Source: Cladorhizidae sp. MBARI D1340-BT2 (Eukaryota > Porifera > Demospongiae > Poecilosclerida > Cladorhizidae). From it: a stretch of DNA of 64,000 nt. The DNA is taken from NCBI GenBank assembly GCA_028752905.1, contig JAQNBH010000003.1:35616697-35680696 (forward strand), read 5' to 3'. The notes under the pieces were generated by a model. The model made no database searches and was not told the DNA's origin. It saw only the letters and a list, made by a program, of their open reading frames with translations. Position numbers and translations under genes: made by a program. This document shows, one piece after another, positions 60,401 to 62,639 of the stretch (position 1 is the stretch's first letter; each line of letters opens with the position of its first letter).

Positions 60401-62404
60401 CCATGTTAGGAGGAGGAGCACATATGTGCCTCAGCCATGTTAGGAGGGAGGGGCACATGTGCCTCAGCCATGTTAGGAGGAGGAGCACATGTGCCTCAGC
60501 CATGTTAGGAGGGAGGGGCACATGTGCCTCAGCCATGTTAGGAGGAGGAGCACATGTGCCTCAGCCATGTTAGGAGGGAGGGGCACATGTGCCTCAGCTA
60601 TGTTAGGAGGAGGAGCACATGTGCCTCAGCCATGTTAGGAGGGAGGGGCACATGTGCCTCAGCCATGTTAGGAGGAGGAGCACATGTGCCTCAGCCATGT
60701 TAGGAGGGAGGGGCACATGTGCCTCAGCCATGTTAGGAGGAGGAGCACATGTGCCTCAGCCATGTTAGGAGGGAGGGGCACATGTGCCTCAGCTATGTTA
60801 GGAGGAGGAGCACATGTGCCTCAGCCATGTTAGGAGGGAGGGGCACATGTGCCTCAGCCATGTTAGGAGGAGGAGCACATGTGCCTCAGCCATGTTAGGA
60901 GGGAGGGGCACATGCGCCTCAGCCATGTTAGGAGGAGCACATGTGCCTCAGCCATGTTAGGAGGGAGGGGCACATGTGCTTCAGCCATGTTAGGAGGAGG
61001 AGCACATGTGCCTCAGCCATGTTAGGAGGGAGGGGCACATGTGCCTCAGCTATGTTAGGAGGAGGAGCACATGTGCCTCAGCCATGTTAGGAGGGAGGGG
61101 CACATGTGCCTCAGCCATGTTAGGAGGAGGAGCACATGTGCCTCAGCCATGTTAGGAGGGAGGGGCACATGTGCCTCAGCCATGTTAGGAGGAGGAGCGT
61201 AGCAAATTACACCGAATAACCAGATTTGAGTTATATATTCGAAAGAATACAAACAGATCTGCCTCCAGTACGAGACAGAGAAGAGGATTCTTCGTCCGCG
61301 CATTGCCCAATAATATGCCCAATAATATTTTGCTTGCTTACAAAGTGGTGTCTGCTCTCTAACGTGATTTGGCCACCGATCTGGCCAGCCTGGCATTTGT
61401 CATCCTTCCTGTTGCCCACTGAGAGTCCAGTTGAGTTACAACTGGCAGTAGTGTCCTGTCCACCTCCACTTCGCCGTCAGGGGAAACAAGTCCGGCGAGC
61501 AAGACACTTTACCAAATCACAGTGTAGCGAATCATTAAATGGTCTTCCCGGCAAGAACGCGACATGCAAACAATGTCAATGGCCACGAGTCTGCCTGACC
61601 TCACCATGCTTGTACGGCACATGACAGATCCTGCAAAAAAAAATCTTCCGGGATGAAACTCCTCCTGACCGCCTCGTCTGTTTTAGCCCCCCCCCCCCCC
61701 CCCCCCCGAGAAAAAAATTACCAACAGGAAGTCGAACTTGAATCTCCTTGTAACTGCACTCAGAACAAAAGCTATGAAAGCCTGAATGCCTCAGGGCTAA
61801 GCGCTAGCAGATAAAGAACTACAAACATAGTAAGTCTATTTTTTGGGGACGATTCATTTTCCGTACAACAAACACACAGACCCCATCACACAATCTTAAT
61901 TCCTTAATAAGCTGCACACCTTATTCCTCTATGCAGTCAACAAGCTAAACGGATAGAATGCACTAGTTCGATGAGGAATAAAATGTCGCCAAGTCAGCTG
62001 ACTTAAATAAGTAAATATGAGTTTGTCTGCCCAATCCCGACCCAGTCCAATCACTCTACAGTAGGTTGCCTAGCAACACCCTTTACCATGTTAATTATTA
62101 AATGTCACGTCTGATATTACCTGTGAAATATTTGGGAACGAATAATTGGCAAGAGTGGCCATACTGTTTTATGATCGGTAAAGGGTCTATTCCGTGAGAA
62201 TGACACTCCCAGTGCATATTTCATGGACTCCATCATGTTGCACCCACGGCAAATATAGCCCAGGAATTTACAACCATAACCAAGTACAAATTATACCCTG
62301 CACTTACCTTTCTGGACTCGGAGGTAAGCAGCACTCATCTTCTTCGTGCTCTGGGGGTTACCTCCCTCCTTGCTCTGCTGCTTCAGCATGAAGAGCTTGA
62401 TCAT
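11298..62404 (-). CDS. UBE2M: NEDD8-conjugating enzyme E2 M (UBC12), five exons, 3' end outside window
   Basis: Coding parts on the minus strand are 62404-62308, 42576-42482, 33604-33566, 19404-19354 and 11350-11298. Intron phases are 1, 0, 0, 0 and 2. All four complete introns are GT-AG and the joined frame has no stop. The product reads from MIKLF through [13 protein letters not shown], [25 protein letters not shown] and GNVCLNIL. These are hallmarks of UBE2M rather than UBE2F, which differs at nearly all of them. UBE2M takes NEDD8 from the NAE1-UBA3 E1 and passes it to cullins with RBX1 and DCN1-type co-E3s. The N-terminal MIKLF segment docks on the E1 and on DCN1. Cys107 should be the thioester cysteine (Cys111 in human, where the N-terminal linker is four residues longer). 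About 70 C-terminal residues are missing; I could not find them between 1 and 11297, so they should lie further left. Orthology is seen directly in the translated exons; expression is inferred. Confidence 0.93.
11351..12151. other. UBE2M intron 4, non-repetitive left part
   Basis: No gene is recognised. There is a short doubled motif, CCAGCCTTCTAATTGTAA, near 11863-11900, and G-rich stretches at 11690-11720. Small open frames here lack any recognisable domain. Confidence 0.6.
12821..13197. repeat. three subterminal tandem repeats of the hAT element
   Basis: Copies start near 12821, 12959 and 13079, with spacings of about 138 and 120 bp. Each has CATCACACACCACCACGTG, a TTTGTAGGTTTGTCACTTCTT block, a C/T-rich run and TTATGTCATGGTCTT. 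The CACGTG palindromes and ATGACATCA-like sites could bind transposase or host factors. Copies 2 and 3 are nearly identical. Confidence 0.85.
13199..13206 (+). promoter_or_regulatory. TATA box of the hAT transposase gene
   Basis: TATAAAAG lies 34 bases before the ATG at 13240, immediately after the last subterminal repeat. The spacing leaves room for only a very short 5' leader. Confidence 0.6.
13240..15432 (+). CDS. hAT-superfamily transposase, ZNF862/TTF-finger type, intact
   Basis: The 730-residue frame has no interruption. It starts MDIRSYF, then a Ser-rich acidic linker and a Lys-rich patch. A TTF-type zinc-finger region (about 70-130) carries FCKVCKQSG and ends in HARSDFH. The catalytic region shows Asp247 in LMADECTD, Asp312 in [10 protein letters not shown] and Glu671 in [11 protein letters not shown], consistent with the hAT DDE triad. 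A TRW motif lies in between. The C-terminus (about 640-705) is the hAT dimerisation domain, with SVERSFS and TRLRNSLSD. It would cut and paste elements by binding the G-rich ends. With intact ends and frame it could be autonomous. An alternative is a domesticated ZNF862-like gene, but the adjacent inverted ends and flanking repeats argue for a transposon. Confidence 0.92.
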   Translation: MDIRSYFASTSQASSHANSSDSEDSRTDSSEHVEASSPSLSPPPSKKSKQNKHRSSVSTKRKYSKSWEKDFSWLYYDEDSDGAFCKVCKQSGLQRTGGVWVTQPCRNWKKAVEKMKAHARSDFHIHATQALFAAKGAAKGGTVVQQLQNVLARKRAQNRAAVKCLILLTHFLTKEQVAHSTKFEKLVDVVVRCGSQHLKQFLETAPRNAVYTSRVAVVEFIESLGTWVEESILKRLQKAPMYSLMADECTDVTNVEELSVFCRWEEDGVPVECFLELIPLKKADAETIYSNLIDCLKKKGLQVGRIVGLGFDGAATFSGRKTGVQARIKKHTPHALFIHCHCHLLQLACVQAANKTPGIAHVYRTLTTLWKHFRNSPKRAECLKEVQHVLELPEMKVIKPSDTRWLAHERCVKAVKASYSAIVITIGNIYETSHEPEALGIHGALCKLSTIAAIYLLDFTLPQVAKLSKALQAEQLDLSLISFLVDATVKSLDDAVLPGANWVLELLENVEDLKSSTKVSIDADKILSFQNVVGKPFVADLKANITSRFSSSNAVVSALSIFDPRKVPKPDSVSFPTYGDTSVEKLIAHYGEDRDAETLDGEETVKTAMISTEILTEWKTFRQLLVKQPRDTTASQLKELVSNDMLKAMFPNLHKIASICLSIPVSTASVERSFSQMKMIKTRLRNSLSDCSLSHLMRIAIEAPEVLSESDLEEIVDVHVWQRKPRRTSV
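15602..17263. other. UBE2M intron 4, low-complexity stretch without a gene
   Basis: It holds a CA-rich microsatellite (about 15698-15795), a small inverted-repeat element (16074-16147), three decayed ~60-bp repeats around TTGGTTAATTATTAGAGT (16360-16490) and a poly-C run (16644-16659). No coding potential was recognised. Confidence 0.6.
16074..16147. mobile_element. 74-bp MITE-like element, copy A
   Basis: AACCCTTTACC (16074-16084) and its exact reverse complement GGTAAAGGGTT (16137-16147) bracket AT-rich DNA. The left end continues ATGTTTA, as in the copy at 62078-62186. Confidence 0.5.
17264..18843. repeat. 45-bp minisatellite
   Basis: There are about 35 units containing AGAGTTAATATTGTAGGCTC and CATGTGCTACAACCAGG. 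Two 36-bp units lack the 9-bp GTAGGCTCC block. Single-site variants (CCATGG, TCATAG, CCATAG) are interspersed. 45 is divisible by three, so a 544-codon plus frame ([15 protein letters not shown]) and a 276-codon minus frame are open. Both are treated as non-coding. It lies in intron 4. Confidence 0.96.
18931..19014. repeat. four ~24-bp tandem repeats
   Basis: The unit is AATCACCATTTAATAGAAGC with small changes. It lies just right of the 45-bp array and is followed by a G-rich run at 19073-19104 that could form a quadruplex. Confidence 0.8.
19354..19404 (-). CDS. UBE2M: UBE2M exon 4 (residues 78-94)
   Basis: The 51-bp, phase 0/0 exon encodes [17 protein letters not shown]. The acceptor is CCCTTAG, preceded on the minus strand by about 145 nt of almost pure pyrimidine. 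The donor is GTCTGT, a weak departure from GTRAGT. The PHDxPKVKC core is diagnostic of UBE2M. The Ala after PHD replaces the usual Pro. Confidence 0.92.
19405..19552 (-). promoter_or_regulatory. very long polypyrimidine tract at the exon 4 acceptor
   Basis: The plus strand is almost pure G/A (GGGAGAGGGAATGGGGGAGA and similar) for about 145 bases. On the transcribed minus strand this is a CT-rich tract ending CATTCCCTTAG, the 3' splice site of UBE2M exon 4. It may act as a strong U2AF/PTB-binding region, and its partial mirror symmetry allows triplex formation. The binding role is inferred. Confidence 0.6.
19553..19934. other. UBE2M intron 3, unique segment
   Basis: AT-rich non-repetitive DNA. 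A GGTGTGGTTAGTTGCC / GACCACACC pair near 19650-19690 is weakly inverted. No gene is seen. Confidence 0.5.
19935..20052. repeat. 22-bp tandem repeat
   Basis: There are about five copies of ACCACTGGCACCTACACTAA plus GC. They lead directly into the 29-bp array, with ACTAAGCACTGGCCCACTAT at the junction. Confidence 0.85.
20053..26812. repeat. 29-bp minisatellite, 6.8 kb
   Basis: The unit core CCCACTATCCTGAAAATCA is followed by YGTGTGTGGA. There are about 230 copies. CACGTG and CATGTG versions alternate, so CANNTG palindromes recur every 29 bp. Rare variant units (ATCTTTGTGT, CCTCAAAATC, ATCACTTGTG) recur in blocks about 0.95-1.27 kb apart, showing higher-order duplication. It lies in intron 3. 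Confidence 0.97.
27015..27315. repeat. 61-bp AT-rich tandem repeat
   Basis: Units start with AGCACATATAGATATATACA at 27121, 27182 and 27243, with partial copies on both sides. They are rich in GTACAT and ATGTAC palindromes. Confidence 0.9.
27504..27733. repeat. 115-bp tandem duplication
   Basis: Copies begin AAGCTCCACATTAG at 27504 and 27619. They share ATGGGA, TTAACA, ATATACTGTATAT and CTTCCTTGATAAT and are moderately diverged. Confidence 0.8.
28497..30938. repeat. 30-bp minisatellite
   Basis: The unit is CTGGCTGCACAGTCAGTAGA plus GGAGAGAGAA, about 81 copies. The left half is strictly 30-bp periodic. The right half contains 28-bp and other variants that break the long frames ([10 protein letters not shown] on plus, [10 protein letters not shown] and [10 protein letters not shown] on minus). 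A ~380-bp block at about 29820-30230 is repeated at about 30360-30780. It lies in intron 3. Confidence 0.96.
30939..31189. other. short unique spacer between arrays
   Basis: Non-repetitive DNA; no gene recognised. Confidence 0.5.
31190..32090. repeat. 49-bp minisatellite with 157-bp higher-order unit
   Basis: The unit contains CTATGTGATGTCTTCAAGGC and TTACAATACCTTGCTGCAAG. A three-unit block marked by GCATGCTACAATGTATGTGA recurs at 31611, 31768 and 31925, exactly 157 bp apart each time. It lies in intron 3. Confidence 0.94.
32229..32470. repeat. purine-rich tract (G/A), 240 bp
   Basis: The plus strand is almost entirely G and A, with a few GTGTGT interruptions near 32390. Long mirror-like GGAGGAAGG blocks could form triplex DNA. 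It is in intron 3, so the transcript carries the pyrimidine strand, but it is not next to a known splice site. Confidence 0.8.
32471..33565. other. UBE2M intron 3, unique segment near exon 3
   Basis: Mostly unique DNA. It has a ~29-bp poly-C run (33267-33295) and a CA microsatellite (33401-33470). Short protein-like stretches at 32500-32600 (plus: [20 protein letters not shown] then a stop; minus: [19 protein letters not shown]) exist on both strands. Neither is supported by splice signals or a known domain. Confidence 0.5.
33566..33604 (-). CDS. UBE2M: UBE2M exon 3 (13-codon micro-exon, residues 65-77)
   Basis: The 39-bp exon encodes [13 protein letters not shown]. Its acceptor is CTTCTAG (from 33605) and its donor is GTAAGG (33565-33560), phase 0 on both sides. 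It continues exactly from CPDE of exon 2 into the next exon. The segment is the beta-strand characteristic of the UBC12 core. Confidence 0.93.
33841..33990 (-). repeat. dispersed element copy 2
   Basis: Read on minus it has TATATAGCAAGCTCGCACGA, then CTGAAGAAGGCTAGAGCATC, TGGTCGAAACATCAAGAGAG and a TTCAAGTTCATTATTGAGAA tail. It matches the plus-oriented copy at 42036-42180 over its whole length. Confidence 0.75.
34056..34128. repeat. hairpin-forming inverted repeat, 28-31 bp arms
   Basis: The left arm 34056-34086 (CATTACAATAACC, CTCAATAATCAACTTG) and the right arm 34101-34128 are reverse complements apart from a 3-base GCT insertion in the left arm. The loop is 14 bases. The arms are the tail of the dispersed element in opposite orientations. 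Confidence 0.9.
34119..34360. repeat. larger inverted repeat around an AT-trinucleotide core
   Basis: ACTGAGAGTTCATTGAGAAG (about 34137-34156) is inverted at about 34321-34340, and ATTGTAATGTTATGTC (34119-34134) at about 34343-34360. The core is a run of AAT and AAC repeats. Another element copy, with GCTCTCTTGACATTTCGACA, follows at 34370-34430. Confidence 0.8.
34441..34865. other. UBE2M intron 2, unique segment
   Basis: No recognised gene. An 81-codon plus frame (34617-34862) and a 61-codon minus frame overlap and show no domain. Confidence 0.5.
34866..39220. repeat. 31-bp minisatellite, 4.35 kb
   Basis: The unit is GGGGACATTAGAAGTGCAGG plus GGTCTAAGCAA, about 140 copies. The right edge shifts to an AAAGGGTCATTAAAAGTGC subtype. 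Rare unit combinations repeat at a distance: CAATGTGACATT at 37628 and 38236, and GGTGGCATTAAAAG at about 36618 and 38478. The purine-rich strand is on plus. It lies in intron 2. Confidence 0.97.
39221..40086. other. UBE2M intron 2, unique segment with open frames of unknown origin
   Basis: A plus frame (about 39230-39500) reads [19 protein letters not shown] and on to a GT microsatellite. A second (39580-39791) reads [20 protein letters not shown] and stops, preceded by a good acceptor-like TGTTTCAGTTTCAG. Neither is recognised. They may be remnants of a retroelement or a nested antisense exon. Confidence 0.35.
40087..40487. repeat. palindrome-rich ACATGTAC/GTATAC repeat
   Basis: Irregular units of AGTATACATGTACAG and AGTATACAGACAC alternate for 400 bp. 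Nearly every 10 bases contain a self-complementary hexamer (ACATGT, GTATAC, GTACAT/ATGTAC), so the tract can extrude hairpins. Confidence 0.9.
40488..41260. repeat. spacer with a 12-bp tandem repeat
   Basis: At 40917-41066, about a dozen ACATTTGCTGCA units (with GTTTGCTGCA and ACATTTGTGCA variants) form a short array. The rest is unique DNA with no recognised gene. Confidence 0.7.
41261..41447. repeat. ~33-bp decayed tandem repeat
   Basis: Five to six units share GGAATTATAGGGGGGCA and CAGGGTGTGT with many substitutions. Confidence 0.75.
41448..42035. other. UBE2M intron 2, unique segment
   Basis: It contains a doubled CGGTTGGATGAAGCAGGTC (about 41767-41810) and a triple GAACCAGTAGGATTAG (41936-41990). 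No gene recognised. Confidence 0.5.
42036..42180 (+). repeat. dispersed element copy 3, most complete
   Basis: It reads GGTATATACAAGCTCATGCG, CCTGATGAAGGCCACAGCAT, CTAATCGAAACATCGAGAGA and a TTTCAAGTCGATTATTGAGA tail. It matches copy 2 (33841-33990, reversed) throughout. GATGAAGG plus TCGAAACATC cores are common near ends of Penelope-like and other retroelements; the assignment is inference. Confidence 0.7.
42482..42576 (-). CDS. UBE2M: UBE2M exon 2 (residues 33-64)
   Basis: The acceptor is ATTTCAG at 42577 and the donor is GTAAGG (42481-42476). With the G from exon 1, the 95 bases encode 32 residues beginning [11 protein letters not shown] and ending [12 protein letters not shown]. This is the first helix and first strands of the E2 fold, nearly identical to UBE2M in other animals. 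The exon is phase 1 in and phase 0 out. It is flanked by unique DNA of about 300 bp on the left and 220 bp on the right before repeats resume. Confidence 0.94.
42577..42814. other. UBE2M intron 1, donor-distal end beside exon 2
   Basis: Unique DNA with a CAACAACAATAATAAT run and a short GT microsatellite (about 42699-42718). Confidence 0.5.
42815..44033. repeat. 37/26-bp minisatellite
   Basis: The unit is GCACCACCAGCTGTGCTCCC plus CATGAAGCAGGACCTAG. A 26-bp form lacks the TTAGGCACCAC part and alternates with full units in the left half. The right edge (43610-43910) switches to TATCAAGCAGG variants. It lies in intron 1. Confidence 0.95.
44034..44324. other. short unique spacer between arrays
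   Basis: Non-repetitive DNA without a recognised gene. Confidence 0.5.
44325..44990. repeat. 34/37-bp minisatellite
   Basis: The unit is CTTCTTCAACACAGCCTGCC plus TAACTTAATCATTGCTG, about 18 copies. Length variants differ by a GCT or CTT triplet. Confidence 0.94.
44991..45335. other. unique spacer left of the 55-bp array
   Basis: Two GGTCACGTG motifs lie at 45179 and 45239. No gene recognised. Confidence 0.5.
45336..45579. repeat. 55-bp minisatellite, left part
   Basis: The unit contains AACTACTCAGGATGAAGTGA and GATGACCTGTCCACTGCTAA plus TTAGTATCAC. About four and a half units lie left of the retrotransposon, and the same array resumes at 52370. Confidence 0.95.
45580..46139 (+). repeat. 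5' LTR of the BEL/Pao element
   Basis: 560 bp, TG...CA termini, T/C-rich on plus. It has CTTAATATACAAG, a possible TATA-like element, about 310 bases in. A 194-codon frame runs through it into the leader but resembles no known protein. Confidence 0.96.
46146..46162 (+). other. primer-binding site, tRNA-Tyr
   Basis: TGGTCCTTCGAGCCGGA begins 6 bases after the LTR. It is the exact complement of the 3' 17 bases, including CCA, of animal cytoplasmic tRNA-Tyr as I recall its acceptor and T-arm sequence. Confidence 0.8.
46196..51745 (+). CDS. BEL/Pao gag-pol polyprotein, intact
   Basis: The single 1849-residue frame starts 56 bases after the LTR. Gag: an N-terminal helical region (1-195) and a DUF1759 domain from about 203 ([11 protein letters not shown]). 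A CCHC knuckle ([14 protein letters not shown], from 461) is followed by a second Cys/His cluster. Protease: aspartic, DSGA at 564-567. Reverse transcriptase: [11 protein letters not shown] near 852, active site YVDD at 976-979. Then the Pao peptidase/A17-type region and RNase H with Asp1158 in HGFCDAS. Integrase: HHCC finger ending CVLC near 1501, and core Asp1536, Asp1602 and Glu1656. The C-terminus is a DUF5641 domain ([10 protein letters not shown]). No stop or frameshift is present, so the copy could be active. Gag and pol are in one frame, as usual for BEL/Pao. Confidence 0.97.
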   Translation: MSSKDIDQLRKSRSSYVGVVTRLRNRYLRIADGDPSTFDLGAMTDSLASLEKSATHCRKVQEEICDFDVASSDIHFILEEELDVGEAFEESVEATSSLINRLGAIRRAQRTSSTLRSDLEDLEELTRSHPSQDYSVSLAQLSSSFQQLRTTVDDSTIHGDHLIHRELAQLKSRLHSLNSREREPTSSTVVTSMAAPSKSRPVQLPKLHLPTFDGNLMNWAPFWSQFKAAVDSNNELTNEHKLAYLRDAIKDTSVRSLLFSGAERDGLYEEVVKLLHQRFDKGRVIHANYCHTLTELSSVKASKTDLHQFVDTVKHALSGLRHTGQDDLPSFLTSMLTPCLPKPLQVEWEVHSRDSKRVPPVEDFLEFVAFRADVLSTPTTSTKTMDPPVHTSHSRPDHQPKGHRAAIHSSTPRHSTYGPSNGFRYECQLCPGSKHPLFQCTVFNGLSIQQRMEHMKTRKLCFNCLAPGHQTGDCRSVARCRSCGGKHHTLVHREHSSPSVVSVVAASNTAPTTEVTMPVVNVMAANASAPSSIPTALPSCLMMTSQVLVKGPGGRQIMARALLDSGATMSLISNRVAQSLQLPRQATTVSFSGAQATPLQVAQAITQVSLCPTTSDNPILSVTAAIVPKVTCDLPLQGASHVRDMPHIKPLALADPTFHLPGRVDLLLGCDIIPDIMLPEHLAGPKHAPMAVKTVFGWAILGEYLPHNSQQSINAITPVEVSPMDDLLTRFWEIEEPPNDTPTFTPEEESVQRHYASSHIHVAQPGYYQVSLPRVSHHTDLGLSRPQALHRYLSNEKALIRRGTHEAFQAVVREYIDLGHAEKVPPSDLTSSKEHYYLPMHGVSKSSSTSTKLRVVFDASAKSSNQLSLNDTLSTGPTLYPTLETILLRFRLHSIALSADISKMYRAVHLDPKDRDLHRFIWREQPPEPLVDFRMTRVTFGVSSSPYLAIKSLQQTAHDFGHQYPVASPLVLDSFYVDDLLTGAETPEQALHMHEELRALLLKGGFDLRKWRSSSPVVLDSIDPSLLETTPIQDLTNNDQCKYPKALGVEWDSSQDTMSTSLSLPSNYASTKRGIISDVARTFDVLGWLAPTIVTMKMLYQRIWEERLAWDDPLPQPYVQQHSKWRQELHLLSSRKQPRCYFTRSATRLTLQLHGFCDASLQAYAAVVYVRATYSNHPPTCALVTAKTRVAPLKPLSIPRLELCGAALLAKLLSSVRKALKVPLSDVHAWCDSTIVLSWLDGSPKRFKTFVGNRLSTILTDIPSSTWHHVPTLQNPADCASRGLLPSELVDHALWWEGPPWLTAEPFTMPIQPLLGSDSTPELKAACLSVIPVPPVWIEERYSSYHKLVHVTAWCHRYLTNLRASRRKHPLTLTRHLSTTEVELAEQLLFRRAQSQTFPDELHNLTHNKPLKPSSALNPLTPFMDQHGLIRVGGRLSSSHLTHSQMHPIILSSQSRICYVMFYSKHVSLGHCGPSLILSATGNRFYILGARRLSRSIFRSCVLCRRATAHTQSQMMGQLPTSRTTLNPPFTICGVDYAGPFLMKKGHTRKPVVVKCYLAVFVCFATKAAHLEVVSDASTEAFLGCLKRFISRRGSPAEIHSDNGGNFVGAKKDLKELYQLLEKPNTLSAISSYLLSEKVQWHSTPERAPHFGGLWEAAVKSAKRHLKKVIGSQKMTYEEFNTVAIQVEACLNSRPLTSITSHSTDGVSTLTPAHFLILRTPRAYPEVPITTEPSLHRRWNMCQAMVSHFWKRWSAEYLQQLQRLQKWRKPSPNLKVGDIVVIRDDHAFTQHWPMAKVLATHPGQDGLVRVVTIKTATSTLKRPVTKLALLLSESEETSTGPPATDTPSA
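51746..51809 (+). other. region before the 3' LTR, pyrimidine-rich
   Basis: Where a purine-rich plus-strand primer is expected, the sequence is CTTCTCTTCTCTTCTCCCCT followed by a run of ten or more C and AGTA, then the LTR. A purine tract is absent on plus. Discussed as a finding. Confidence 0.7.
51810..52369 (+). repeat. 3' LTR of the BEL/Pao element
   Basis: Same length and, by line-by-line comparison, same sequence as the 5' LTR. Confidence 0.96.
52370..53177. repeat. 55-bp minisatellite, right part
   Basis: About 15 units continue the array interrupted by the retrotransposon. Variants are TATCAC versus TACCAC and CTGTCC versus TTGTCC. One short duplication of CTAATTAGTACCA lies at 52972-52995. 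Confidence 0.95.
53178..54305. other. UBE2M intron 1, unique segment with small repeats
   Basis: It holds three 46-bp repeats (about 53477-53610, AGCAGCTAGCAGAGTTATG), a short CA run near 53778 and the exon-like minus segment listed next. Otherwise unique. Confidence 0.6.
53951..54109 (-). pseudogene. exon-like minus-strand segment with one in-frame stop, unknown protein
   Basis: On minus, a good acceptor (CTTTATCCTTCCTCAG, near 54110) opens [16 protein letters not shown]. One TAA follows, and then [17 protein letters not shown] and [20 protein letters not shown] run up to a canonical donor, CG/GTAAGTAC (53950-53943). A second possible acceptor (TTTCTAAG) after the stop would give a 102-bp open exon at 53951-54052. 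I do not recognise the protein. It lies on the same strand as UBE2M, inside intron 1. It could be a nested-gene exon, an alternative exon or a decayed gene copy. Confidence 0.35.
54306..58960. repeat. CCCTAG/CCCTAT telomere-like satellite, 4.65 kb
   Basis: 12-13-bp dimers such as CCTATCCCTAGT and CCTATCCCCTAGT are built from hexamer-like CCCTAG, CCTAGT and CCTATC steps. They resemble degenerate CCCTAA telomere repeats. The minus strand has runs of GGG or GGGG every 6-7 bases and so can form quadruplexes. This is the G-rich strand in the UBE2M transcript (intron 1). Confidence 0.96.
58961..59639. other. UBE2M intron 1, unique segment
   Basis: A 74-codon plus frame (58964-59188) begins [19 protein letters not shown] but matches nothing I recognise. 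It starts at the array edge. No splice-supported exon seen. Confidence 0.45.
59640..61197. repeat. 31-33-bp minisatellite with alternating dimer
   Basis: Units of GCACATGTGCCTCAGCCATG plus TTAGGAGGAGGA (32 bp) and a GAGGGAGGG form (33 bp) alternate, giving a ~65-bp dimer in the right half. Each unit carries the perfect palindrome GCACATGTGC. Confidence 0.95.
61198..61624 (+). other. unique segment with an unrecognised 132-codon frame
   Basis: The plus frame 61226-61624 ends in a Cys-rich patch ([17 protein letters not shown]) loosely like the C-terminal finger of some transposases. The rest has no recognisable domain, so it is listed only as a possible transposase remnant. Confidence 0.3.
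61625..62077. other. UBE2M intron 1, spacer with a poly-C run
   Basis: Poly-C at 61687-61707; the rest is unique without a recognised gene. Confidence 0.5.
62078..62186. mobile_element. 109-bp MITE-like element, copy B
   Basis: The ends ACCCTTTACC and GGTAAAGGGT are exact inverted repeats. The left end continues ATGTTAATTA, as in the 74-bp copy at 16074-16147. It lies 121 bp inside intron 1 from the exon 1 donor. Confidence 0.55.
62308..62404 (-). CDS. UBE2M: UBE2M exon 1 (start codon, residues 1-32)
   Basis: The minus-strand ATG is at 62404-62402. The frame reads [15 protein letters not shown], then a Ser/Lys-rich linker, then SAAYLRVQK. The exon ends one base into an Asp codon at a canonical donor, GTAAGTG (62307-62301). 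The first five residues match the conserved E1/DCN1-docking start of UBC12. The start is chosen because this motif must be N-terminal. A pyrimidine-containing CAG about 25 bases upstream of the ATG could be the acceptor of a 5'UTR intron. The linker is shorter than in human UBE2M. Confidence 0.93.
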
Positions 62405-62639
62405 GATGCTGGCTCAGCAACACACCACTGCATGAGCAAAGCAACAATATTGTAACCATTATTATTGAAGTGGTTTAAAAGTAAGCCCTCTTTGTCAAGA
62501 GTAGAAGTCTCACATATTGCCACTAAGCCATGGGAAGCACGCTGGCAGTAGGGGGCAGAGAAATGCCACGTATATACGAGTATAGCTTGTATCCATCATT
62601 ATTATTGAAGAGGTTATCACACCTCTTCATCAAGGGTTT
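62405..62639 (-). promoter_or_regulatory. UBE2M: 5' flank of UBE2M
   Basis: Only about 235 bp separate the start codon from the 57-bp array. It has a CTTTGCTCATGCAG acceptor-like site near 62430, so a 5'UTR intron is possible. It also has a decayed copy of the array unit with its flank (about 62458-62550, ATTATTATTGAAG ... TTGCCACTAAGCCATGGG). No clear TATA box was assigned. Confidence 0.4.
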
